A stretch of 64,000 nt of DNA from Adiantum capillus-veneris (taxonomy: Eukaryota; Streptophyta; Polypodiopsida; Polypodiales; Pteridaceae). Below, piece after piece: positions 1-9,900 of this stretch; position 1 is the first letter of the stretch; each line of letters starts with the position of its first letter. The position numbers and the translations under genes were made by a program. The notes below the pieces were generated by a model. That model was not told the origin of the DNA. It saw only the letters and a program-made list of their open reading frames with translations, and made no database searches. The DNA is taken from NCBI GenBank assembly GCA_014529385.2, contig CM043945.1, positions 4,622,312 to 4,686,311 on the forward strand, given 5' to 3'.

Positions 1-835
1 GGGGGCGAGAGCTTTCGCAAAGTGGGGTATAGATTTTGTTGGCCTGATATCATTGTAGCTACGGACTATTTGACTAAGTGGGCAGAGGCTAAAGCAACTC
101 AAAAGAATGATGCCATAACTACTGCCGTTCTTATATGAGTATGTATTCATGAGATATGGACTGCCAATAGAAATTGTGAGTGATCGGGGAACTCATTTCC
201 TCAATGAGGTACTCGAGCATTTTCTTAATGAGTTTATGGTCATCCATAACAAATCAGCTCCCTATCACCCACAAGCAAACAGACAAGCTGAGCATACAAA
301 CAAAATTCTTAGCTCGGTATTGACTAAAGTGGTTAGTTCAGGAAGGACAGACTGGGAAATGAATCTCCATGCTGCTCTATGGGCTTATCGAGTTTCATTC
401 AAAACATCTTTAAATGTTACGCCCTTTAACCTTGTTTATGGTCTTGATGCCATACTGCCAATAGAATTTCTATTGTCGACACTAAGGGTAGCTAAAAATC
501 TTGAGTGGATTGGACATGAATTGTCTGAAAGACTTGAAGATTTGGAAAAGCTAGATGAGCAAAGGCTAACTGTTGTAGCTCACATCTATCCACAGAAGTG
601 GAAACAAAAACAGTTTTTTGATTTCCACTTAATCACAAAAATCTTCAAGAAAGGGGACTTAGTTTTAGTCTATTCCCTCAAGCAACACATTCCCAAGTTT
701 GACAAAAAGAAAAACGGATTGTTTATCATTGAAGATGTATCTCCAAGTGGAGCAGTAAATTTATCCATCCTAGATGGTGAACCAATGGCTAATTGGATTA
801 GTGGATACCGTTTAAGAAATACAATCTTCCGCTAA
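1..835 (+). pseudogene. R1 integrase, C-terminal part (broken)
   Basis: The segment encodes the end of a Ty3/gypsy integrase, the enzyme that joins element cDNA to host DNA. The first catalytic motif is recognisable near bases 20-45 (KWGIDFVG), the second aspartate lies in SDRGTHF and the glutamate in RQAEHTN, roughly 35 residues apart as in D,D35E enzymes. A C-terminal module (GDLVLVY, then SPSGAVNLSILDGE) follows. Relative to R4 there is a short deletion near base 45 and a frameshift before base 149, so the open frame from 149 (228 codons) is not a real start. It is a decayed copy. Confidence 0.85.
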
Positions 836-897
836 CCAATGAATTGCTAGAAATAATGGATGCAACTAACCAAAGGAGGATTAAACGATAGCAGGTT

Positions 898-1563
898 ATG
901 GATGAAGCCCAAGAGGAAGCTTGGCTTCAGGTACTCAAACAAAAATCTGCTCTCAAGAATCAACAGATACTGATTCCCCTCAATACTCTGGAAATAGGTG
1001 ACCGACAATGGGAATTGCCTAAAGATGCCATATCAACATATGATAAATGGTTAGACGGAATGGACCTGCGCATCAAAGTACAACTCAACAATCATAGCAC
1101 AAATGCTTTGGTCAACACAGGAGCTAGAGTAAATGCAGTCAGGTATTCCACGTACAAGAAAGCAACAAGTCAAGCATTGATGGTGGGAATAGCGACTATC
1201 AAAGTATGCAACAAGAACCCAACACCAACATTGGGAGTAGTCAACTTGAACGTGATAGTACATGGATGTTCATGTCCTCATCAGTTTGTATGCTTACCAG
1301 ATGAACACATGAATGAGACGATGATTCTTGGAATTCCCTGGATATGGACATACAAGGCAGTACCAGATTGGGATACAAATCAGCTCAAGCTATCACCTAA
1401 AGGTGGGCAACTCATTGTTCCAATTGCACCAAGCAAGGAGGAATGGAAATGGAGTAATCGGCAGAGCAAACCACAAAGTAATCAATCTTCTCGATCCTCT
1501 CGACAAGCAAATGCTACAAGTAGCATGCAAGGAGTCAGGGAAATTTGGAAACCAAAAGCCTAG
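898..1563 (+). pseudogene. R1 second retropepsin-like domain, downstream of integrase
   Basis: This 221-codon frame follows the integrase end after a few stops. It holds a retropepsin-like pattern: a strand-turn motif ALVNTGARVNAV where the catalytic D-[ST]-G-A would be, and a later hydrophobic-hydrophobic-G motif (MILGIPWIW) before an Asp-Trp pair. R4 has the same domain in the same place with an intact LLDSGAQ, so the Asp-to-Asn change here probably removes catalysis. A normal Ty3/gypsy element has its protease before reverse transcriptase, so this position is unusual. The C-terminus runs into the W-x-P-K tail (EIWKPKA). A binding domain of protease fold is an alternative reading. Confidence 0.7.
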
Positions 1564-1836
1564 CTTAAGGAAAAGCCAACTCAAATTTGGGTGTCCAAAA
1601 CATCATCGACAAAATCAAAGGAGATTCCAAAGGTCAAAACACAGAGACGAGCATCTCCGAACAAGGAACCTAACAGGAAATGGGTTTGGAAGAAAAAAGA
1701 GCACTTATCTTTTCCACAAACCGTAAAACCAATTAAGCAATGGAGAGTTAAGTCTCAAAAGACTCCACCACACCATACAACACCAAGCAAACAAGCTACC
1801 AATGGCGAGAAAAAGCTCGACAACAACCATTTTTGA
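1564..1836 (+). pseudogene. R1 W-x-P-K repeat tail (decayed)
   Basis: Past the stop at 1561-1563 another frame continues the basic, tryptophan-punctuated tail seen in the sister elements: QIWVSK, RKWVWKK and KQWRVKS recur about every 25-30 residues. The spacing and the lysine/proline-rich linkers match the R4, R5 and R2/R3 tails, though the repeats are degenerate. The frame ends at 1836. The function is unknown; the family resemblance is clear from the repeat pattern only. Confidence 0.55.
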
Positions 1837-3663
1837 TACCAAAACCTCAAGAAATCAACGTAATGAAGCATCCTAATGGAACAATCAAGTAGAGAGCACA
1901 CAAGCTACAAGATTTGCTCTTCGGAAGATAGCAACAACAAACCTCGACATTAGAAAAACCTTGAGTTAATTACTCAAGACCCAGCTCTTGCACATCATAG
2001 TGGTTTGAATTGCATTGGTCTTCAAAGCATGGTAGAGCCAACCACGGCTATGCATAGACACAATTGTTCAACCCATGCACACAGTCGTCCTGGAGGACGT
2101 CATCTAGGAGGGGTGGAAGGACACTAAGTAATTAAGGGCAATGTTTGAAGAGAGAGGAAGAAAGTTTGATGTTAACGTGTGATTTTTTGCAAAATTACCT
2201 AATAATGCCCTTATAATTCGTCATCAAGGGAAAATTCACTGGTAGTATCGTCCCGATGAGTTTAAATAATGTATATACTATCAAAAAATCATCAAAAAAG
2301 TTTTTTTAACTTATTTTTCATCATTTTTCTCGATATGGAGACTTAAAAATGGAGAAATCCAACAAGAAACAATAAAGCTGTGAATGGATTTTTCTTAATT
2401 TCTTGGATTTTCACTTTGCTTTTTTAGCGCATTTTGTTATTTTCTTTGATTTTTCAATAAACAGGTCAAAAATAAATAATAAATAGCAAAGGAGCTCAGA
2501 TGGAAAAACGAAAGACACGATGGTGAACAAAAAGACAAGGTGGACAGGCACAAAAATTATCAATGAAATCGGAAGATGAAAGCGGGAAGCCTAAATTAGG
2601 CGGCCAAACCTACTTTTGGAAAATTCTTGCAGAATGAGCTACAGGAATCCGATCGGGGAAATTTTTGAGTCTAACATAGATTTCACGGCCTAGTAGGACT
2701 AACAGGGGAATTTGAGGAAAAACAGGTAGGCTAAAACAACCTCATTTCCACTTGTCACCTTTGGAGAGAGAGCTTTTCGACCTCTTTCGCGCATACTTTC
2801 CGGAGTCTAAAGCTGCCCGTTTTCAGCGCCGTCTCACACGAGACATGAGAGGTAAGTTCTTTACTCATCAATGATCCATTTTGTACTGCCGGTAGCTAGT
2901 CCAAACCCCTAGAAAAAACCCTAGAATCCGAGCAGTGCACGAAGATCTACGACCAAAAATTGACCATAACGGCCTGCTTGCTCGACCAAATCAGATGGCA
3001 TTTGAACTGTAGCATGCCCTAACATAATAGAACCTTTCTATATCATCAATTGGCCATTTGGCAGGGGTCGAGGGGGTCCCTAGTAGAAAAGCTAGATTTT
3101 TGGCAGATGCCAAAATTTGGTTCTGAATCCATAGACAGCTTGCATACGAGGTCTATATACAATGTATATGATTGGTTTTGTGAAATGAATCAAGCAAAGC
3201 CCTTGAAAAGCTAAAAATGGCTCGAAGGTTACAAAGCATCAAATTCAACATACGAGGTCAAACTTACTCCAAATGAGCCAGAATTGGATGAGTTGCTTCA
3301 CGACTATGTTGCGGACAAGTCCAAAGCCTTACAAGTGACAAACCAACTCAACAGGTAGTGTAGTCACAGAAATCGATGATTTCAGAGTCGACAAAGCACA
3401 AAGTGATGCCGGCAAGATCAAACTTGACCAAATTCAATTTAGGACTTGTTCTAGGTGTATAGAACGTGTTTAGGTCAAGATTTTTAAGTTTTGCAAGAAA
3501 ATTGTGACTGCTCTATAACTTGGAAAATTGCTAAAAAAACGCAAAGAAGTCTTTGCAAGCCAAATTTTGAGTTATGGACCACATTTTTTGATCCAAATCA
3601 CCTCATATCTCATACAATGCCTAGAACCAAATTGTAACAAAAAATGCTGATTTTGGTAGAAAA

Positions 3664-3685
3664 GTTAATAATCGCGATTATTTAC
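3664..3685. repeat. R1 CGCG-centred palindrome, copy 1
   Basis: A 22-bp inverted repeat whose inner 16 bp, AATAATCGCGATTATT, is perfect; one pair in the outer arms mismatches. It is followed by ACTTT, as is copy 2. Confidence 0.85.
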
Positions 3686-3957
3686 TTTCTAGCCAAAATG
3701 GAGAAATTTTGCTATTTTGCCATTATGCATCCAAAGTACATGATGTGCTAAGCCCACTAGCCAAGTTTGAACCAATTTAGAGCTCAAAATCCCAAATTTC
3801 CTTTATATCTACTATTTCAAAGACCTAAAGCCAAAGTCTGGTACCATTTTCACCCAATGCATCCAAATGAGCCCATATTTCACTTAGAGTATGTATTTGG
3901 TATATACTTCAAGCCTATGATGCCAAGTTTGCAAAATGTTGAAAAAATTACTCAGCT

Positions 3958-3979
3958 GTAAATAATCACGATTATTTAC
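3958..3979. repeat. R1 CGCG-centred palindrome, copy 2
   Basis: A 22-bp inverted repeat with half-site GTAAATAATC. The only break in symmetry is at the centre, CACG instead of CGCG, which is what a CpG transition would produce. It starts 294 bp after copy 1. Confidence 0.85.
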
Positions 3980-4166
3980 TTTGGTTGCAATTTTTGTGTG
4001 GACTTTACAATTTTTTTCCTTGCATGTTTTTATACATCTATGCTTGTTGAAAGATTGATTTGAAGCAAATTGGATTAAAATTGTTAGCATTTCAGACTAA
4101 AGGACATTTCAGAGAAAAATCCATCAAATCTGCTAACTTTGACACTCTATTCAATGAACAGGAGCC

Positions 4167-4292
4167 ATGCAAGCAACAGAGAGGGCCAAGAAGAAGCTCA
4201 ACCAGAAAGAAAAGTTGCAGGAGCTACCGGCATACCGACTGGACCTCGATTCAGTCAAAACAACCAAGGCAACTTATCTTTCAAAAGAACAG
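4167..4292 (+). pseudogene. R1 ORF3, N-terminal fragment
   Basis: An open frame from ATG 4167 encodes the lysine-rich start of ORF3 (MQATERAKKKLNQKEKLQ) and is cut by R2 after 42 codons. The frame continues across the target duplication at 13712 and stops about 20 codons later. Residues such as LDSVKTTKATYLSKEQ resemble the start of R4 ORF3 (PVETLKPTKTWVEEAV). See the R4 ORF3 entry for the whole protein. Confidence 0.65.
4288..4292. repeat. Target-site duplication of R2, left copy
   Basis: AACAG directly precedes the TGTGCGCT end of R2 and is repeated at 13712-13716 after the other LTR. Confidence 0.95.
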
Positions 4293-4537
4293 TGTGCGCT
4301 CCTTTCCGCACTGTCGAAGCAAGGGACTTGCCAATACACCGTGTGCGAGCCACAAACGGCTCCAAGCACACAACAAGCCTAAACTAGCAAGCTCAAGAAA
4401 ACAAAGGGTGTGTCACTCACCGCTCTACGCTCGCCTTCGTGGTGGATTCCTCGCCGTGATGAAGAAGAAGCTGCAGTCGTGCCGCGCTCAACCGCTTCGC
4501 CGCCGTCGTGCCTTCGTAATGCTCGATCGCACACACA

Positions 4538-4575
<38 letters not shown>

Positions 4576-4869
4576 AGGAGGTGAAGAAGAAGAAGATGGA
4601 GATGGAGCAAGAGCACTCTTCAATTGCACAAATGAGAGAATGAGTAAAAATTAGGTTTAGTTGGCTTTTATAGGAGCTCACCCCATTCACACTTGGGCGC
4701 CCATGCTTAACCAACTAATCCCTTGAATGTCCAAGTTAAAGTGCGCCTCTCATCGGCGATCACTCTACCTTTCCCTATTGGTCCGACAAGCCCGGTGCCT
4801 GACTCTACCAAATACATAATACACGTCCATCGTAGGTGATGGGGTGTCCGTGAGCCGTGAGGGTTAACA
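4293..4869 (-). repeat. R2 3' LTR
   Basis: 577 bp, reading TGTTAACCC to GCGCACA on the minus strand. It differs from the 13135-13711 copy by two substitutions that I can see (near 4305 and in GCCGTGATG versus GCCGCGATG). It contains CT and CA microsatellites. Small open frames on both strands inside it recur in all four R2/R3 LTRs and are not taken as genes. Confidence 0.95.
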
Positions 4870-4904
4870 TGCCCCCCTTCCTGATGTAGATTCCGTCCTC
4901 GGAA
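4870..4904 (-). promoter_or_regulatory. R2 polypurine tract and upstream stem-loop
   Basis: On the minus strand AGGAAGGGGGGCA abuts the 3' LTR and would prime plus-strand DNA. About 20 nt upstream a fold-back with stem TTCCG/CGGAA and loop AGGA lies at 4891-4904. Related fold-backs sit before the PPTs of R1, R4 and R5. Confidence 0.85.
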
Positions 4905-6234
4905 GCTATTGAGTTGAAGCTGGGTCATCGAGGTGGAAGAGCATTTGAGATGAATGTCCTTAGCCTTCTTCAGTCACTGCAAAATCAAACAACATTGGCA
5001 CAGTAATTGCATTCTCTTAAAAAGCATATGCAGTTTTAGGTAGAAAAATTGATTGGTCAAAGAATTTCAAACAATTGGGTAGCAATGAACATTAAATTTC
5101 AATGTAATCAAATGCATAAACAGATGTAAAGGTAGAAAATTAAACAAGTCTGGGGTCGCTAATTTGACGGTCGAAAGGCACTAGAGATCGAATATTAATA
5201 CCATGGGTAAGCTTCTTAATTTTCTGTGGTCAATTAAGTTGTTTAATCGCGAGAGCCAAGTATTCATGTTCAAGGGCTGACTAGAGGCTATATCTAGAAA
5301 ACTTTGTAGTTAAGCTACCATAAAAGGAATTTCTCATGAAATCATCGCCTGACTGATTACTTTTTCTTTGACCCCCCAAAGTCTTTTCACATTGATTCAA
5401 TTATGATGTGTGTGTGCTTATTTTGTATGCCTTGGGTTTTTTGCTTTTCAAGGAAAAGCGCCCACACTGGGAACCTCTAGGGCTCTAGTACCATAGGCGA
5501 TACATGTGAGTGAAGTACCAAATCAAGCTGAGATTTCTCTTCCAGCTTAAAATTTTACATCGTGGCACTTTGATTTTTTGCTTGTTCATTTTCAGCATTT
5601 TAATTTTGTAACTTTGGGGGGTCATATAACATTGTTACCCTCCCCAGGCTCATCACATTAGTAAACTCCCTTTATAATACTTAAGCTAAAGGTCGATAGG
5701 GTTAAGCCCACTAGAAAGCCCTAGTACATTTCATACAATGCTGCCTAAATCGGATTAAGAACCTAAGTAACCATTGTTTATTAGGAAGGCATTCCCCATG
5801 GTATTAAGAGAAGATTTCTAATACCTAGCTTGGTCAAACTAGCTTAGTCGGACTGCTTGATTTTTACACCTAGACAAGTGATTATGACAAAACATTACAT
5901 TGAATTAAATGTTGGATACTAAGCCAATGCGCTGAATATTATGCTACCAATCACAATCAAAGCAGACAAACATGGATGCAAAAAAGATAAGGGCAATGCT
6001 AATGGATAAGAAACACCTGTTTGTGTTGATGGTCGCGCTTGATTTGAAGTGTGAACGAGAGAAAGGTTCCATGAAGGTCCAAATCCTATCAATAGCAACA
6101 CGCTCCTGTACACACTAGGAAACAAAAGGAATACCTCCAGGAGGCACATCAGTGGGAAAAATTAAAACTCCTAAAAAACAAACTCAAAACACAATCTAGA
6201 CCCCTAACCTACCTATCTGTCACCCCTTTTAGAA
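4905..6234 (-). other. R2 3' non-coding region
   Basis: About 1.3 kb between the small gene at 6235 and the PPT fold-back. It is nearly identical to R3 14646-15880, with scattered substitutions. I see no coding frame of note in it. Confidence 0.7.
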
Positions 6235-6657
6235 TCAAGGAAAGAGGATATTATATAAACCGGGTGGCCACCCTAAGGCTAGGCCTCTATCCTCATCATC
6301 TAGATAAATAAAATCGTTGTCCGTGAGGCCATAGTCTTCCTCGGTCTCTATTAGTTCCTCTTCATCATCCTCTTGTGCAAGCATGCTAATCAAGAACCTC
6401 GTGATGCGTGGATACTCATCTTGTGCAAAAGAATAAGCATGTGCCATTGGAGACACATTCGCTACTGGGTAGGGATGACTAGTTAGCCATAGACGTATTA
6501 GCCATTCTAACTCCTCAAAATTTCTCTCACATGCAAGGCTCTCTATCAAATCCCATTCGCAAGAAAGTATAGGGTAGCATACGTAGAACACTTGTTGAAA
6601 AGACAAGGGGTACCTTTCATCAAAAATAGAAGTGCATGCCTCTGGTGAAGTAGCCAT
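6235..6657 (-). CDS. Small acidic accessory ORF of R2, unknown function
   Basis: A 140-codon frame starts at ATG 6657; a longer reading from 6666 would need a TTG start. The protein has a moderately hydrophobic N-terminal half rich in Trp, Tyr and Cys (residues about 15-60), then a strongly acidic stretch (QEDDEEELIETEEDYG) and an unusual end, GWPPGLYNILFP. I do not recognise the family, and no membrane segment is obvious. R3 lacks it: the matching place holds about 190 bp of unrelated sequence. It lies downstream of a cryptic PPT/LTR-like start and a TATA-rich stretch. It could be a captured fragment or a chance frame. Confidence 0.45.
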   Translation of the reverse strand: MATSPEACTSIFDERYPLSFQQVFYVCYPILSCEWDLIESLACERNFEELEWLIRLWLTSHPYPVANVSPMAHAYSFAQDEYPRITRFLISMLAQEDDEEELIETEEDYGLTDNDFIYLDDEDRGLALGWPPGLYNILFP

Positions 6658-6912
6658 TTCTGACAAGACAGATAGATTTGGTTAGGCCTTTAAAACATAA
6701 GAGTTGTTTTTGTGTGTTGCTTGACTTGACACGGTGAATTTGGACTTATATGTAAGATCTGATAGGGTGCTCTCTCATTGCTAGGCGCTCTTGCTCTTTA
6801 CTATTTTTGTTTTTTTGCGAGTATAAGGCTATATATATACATTCCCTAAGATCGGAGATTGAGAGGTCAGGGAAAAAGGTTGAGAGTGAAACAAATGAAT
6901 GATGACTGTCAG

Positions 6913-6932
6913 CAAACACTCCCCCCTTCCTT
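6913..6932 (-). promoter_or_regulatory. Cryptic polypurine tract and LTR-like start just after Gag in R2
   Basis: Eight bases after the Gag stop codon the minus strand reads AAGGAAGGGGGGAG followed by TGTTTG, the same form as a functional PPT plus LTR start (compare R5 at 59337-59356). A TATATATATAG run follows about 80 bases later. It may be a fossil 3' end or an internal promoter. Confidence 0.6.
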
Positions 6933-6939
6933 GGGTAGA

Positions 6940-9900
6940 TCATACCGTTTGAAATGAGCTTGTCACCCTTTGAAACCAATTGTTCCAGTTGGTAATAGGT
7001 GAGGATTTTTGCCAGTATTTTGTTATTACCCTAGGTGCCTTGTCAAGCTGCAAGGGTGGTAAGGTACTCTCCCAGGATCGAACTTGAAGTGGTTCATTAG
7101 GTGATTCTTGAACATTGGGAGGTGTGGATTCTTTTGTAGCTTCATGGAGGTCCACTACTATAGATGGAGGCTGTGTAGAAGCTTTTACCTCTATGGATGT
7201 ATTACATGAGGAGCTAGAAGCTTCATGGGACTCCCCCCCTCCTGAGCTAGGTGGAACAAATCGTTCTTTCTTTGGTACCCAAACTAGCTCGGGAGCGGTT
7301 GTGTAGCATTCTGTGATTTTTTTCTTTCCACGATCATTGATTCGTTTTGGAGCTACGGGATTGGGCTCACTTGGGTCTGGTGATAGGTAAGAGCACAATC
7401 TACGTTTTGGCACCCAGATTTGATCATTTCCTTGATAGTAGCCTTGGGCTTCCAATAGTCGTTTAGGGATCCATCGCAACATTTTCTTACTTTTCTTGGA
7501 GCGAGTGGTACGTTCCTTACAAGGCTTCTGTTTTTTAGCACTAGCTATGGTCACTAAAGAAGCTTTAGGGACCCACTTGTATGTTTTCTTCGTTACATTA
7601 GGATGAGTCTTGTCGGAAGCGATATGCATTGCTTGCAGCATATTTAAGGGTACAGGCATTTCATCCCCCTGAGGTGTTACCCAGATCGTCCCCCTATTTC
7701 CCCAAGTGTCTATGGTTGATGCTAGGTGGACCCAATCCACATTGTCTGATTCCGTCATACCCGGTAACACATCCATATAAGGAGAATCTTGGCCAATGTC
7801 TGTATCCTTCTTACAAGTGTAACAATATTGTAGTGGGGCCGAGTGAACTGTGGTGTCAGAGCGATGATCAATAATGGTTTTACTCCCTAAGGGGTGTACC
7901 TTACCAGTCACCAAATCCACTCTAAGGACAGAGTCTTGGAATTGCAAATAGACATGATTTTTAGACCAATCGTGAACCATTTGTGCTTCCCTCATGAATG
8001 GTCGTCCTAAAATCATCTCATATGACATAAGGTGTTTAGAGAAATCCATTACAATGAACGTATGTCGTACCTTGTGTCCTAGAACTTTGATCTTAAGATC
8101 CTTGAGCATCCCCATAGGTTTGGCTATGGTACCATTTGCCATCTTTACCACAATGTTAGTAACACTGAGGCGGGGTTTTCCCATGGATTCCCAACAATCT
8201 TTTGTAACGATGCTAACTCCCGCACCACCATCAAGAATTCCCTTTATAGTTAATCCCTTGGCAGTGATGGGTAGGGTCGCATTAGACTCGTCGCCTTCAA
8301 AATACTGCCCTAATTCGTTAATGGGTACCTCAATCACAGACTCGTGTCCATCTAAGTCAAGTGATTGCACATGATTTTCCTCATCAATCATAATCGAGTC
8401 AGGCCTATTTGGTTGCGCAAACTGCGGTAATCCCGTTCGTAGCTCTCCGTTAAGGAATGCTCGAAGTGCAAGGAATAACTCAGGATCTCCATACAGCTTT
8501 GCTATGATCGTGGTTCGGACCTCAGAAGACATGAAGTCCACTAGTTTGGCAACATTCATTGGCGTTTTGCAGGGTGTAGGTCCTTGACTAGGAACTGGTG
8601 AGGATGGAATCTCATATTCCTCAATGGGATCAGGTATTCCTTCGTTAAACATCCTTTCCAAGAAGAAAGGTGTATGCTCACTTTCTGATGTCCTGTCCTC
8701 ACTCCCTTCTTGGATGATACTAGATATGGCTAACGGTCTATGGTTCATGTGGGGTGGATGAACTTGTGTGGGAAACACTGTGTCATGAATTTTGATATGC
8801 ATGGGTTCTGGTTCTAGTTTCCTTTGAGTCTCCTCCACTAAACCTCTTAGATGTTTCACCTGCTTAATCTCGTCCACTGGGTTTGGGTACGTCCCAATCT
8901 TCTTTTTACGATTCTTCCCTTTTTGCCCCTGCGGTTTATCTTGGGGGTCTTGGATTGGATTTGGAAACACTTGTGGTGTTTTCAGAGGCTCTTTATGGTT
9001 TTCTCTTATTCGGTTTTCATTTGGTTCCATGTTACGGTTTTCTTTGTCGGTCTTTCCCTTTGTGGTATTGGTTCTAGTCTCCATTGTCTCGATTGAATCT
9101 GTATCATCCTCGAGGTCATTCATATACACGGGGTCATCTCCTGTTCCTATGTTTGTTTTGGAACTTGGCTTTGAATTTTCCGTATTCTGCGACTTCTTCC
9201 TTCGTGTCTTCTTTTTCTTTGCTTGGATAATTGACGCGGTATCTCTCTCTTCGAGGATATGGCCTGGCTCTTGAAGCATGGACCGTGTAATCGCATAAGC
9301 GGGTGTGACAGGTGGTATTGGCGATGTCACACTAGCAATTTCGACCAAATTTAGGGGTGTGATTTTAGGCGCATTTGGGTTATAGGGGCATTGGGCAATC
9401 AAGTGATCTATGCCACAACGATTACATGTGAGTATTGGCATTGCCGACGTGCTCCCTTGATTCACTTGCATCTGTGCAGCATTCTTTTGCAGCCTAATAT
9501 GGCACTCCGCTACTCGATGTGGTCCACCACACTCGTAGCATTGAAGAGGTGGCCTCCTAGCCTGGGTGTTGATATTTTGACCTCTGGATGCGAGAGCAGC
9601 AGCTTGATAAACCGGCTTGACTTGTCCCCAACAATCTTCCATGTAGTATATAGGACACTCTTCCAATGTATCAAGTCCGTAGGCAATACTAGTGTCTATT
9701 TCCTCCTCACAGCCATCTGCATAAGCATTTGATGGCTCGCAACCCACTTGGTTCATAGGGGCGACTCTTGGATGCGGGGGCTGCGGTCCCAGCACAGGAG
9801 GTGGTAACGGTGTAGCTTGTACAACATTTTGAGATCTAGGGACCATGTGTTGCGGTAGTTGCTCAACAGGTGGAGCAGGCATCAATACAGGAGCTCGAGG

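Larger units (their letters stand above)
1837..4166 (+). other. R1 non-coding spacer between pol and ORF3
   Basis: About 2.3 kb with no convincing coding frame. It corresponds in position to the R4 spacer 36749-39573. A purine-rich GGAGGGGTGGAAGGACAC run lies near 2107. The notable content is two copies of a palindrome near its right end (3664-3685 and 3958-3979). The spacer could hold the promoter or leader for ORF3; that is inference from position. Confidence 0.6.

Noticed and set aside
4379-4714. 111-codon minus-strand frame and its partners inside the LTRs (also 13221-13556, 22521-22826)
   Set aside because: They lie wholly in R2/R3 LTRs, include CT/CA microsatellites, and vary in length and frame between the LTR copies.
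4878-4910. Hammerhead-ribozyme-like CTGATGTAG...GGAAG pattern
   Set aside because: It is on the non-transcribed strand of R2 and lacks the conserved GAAA and cleavage-triplet arrangement. The fold-back before the PPT explains it.
8851-9274. Hydrophobic plus-strand frames opposite R2 Gag (and 18141-18564 opposite R3)
   Set aside because: They are antisense to the intact Gag frame. Their hydrophobic look comes from the complement of Lys/Glu/Asn-rich codons, and the R3 copies are just the repeat.
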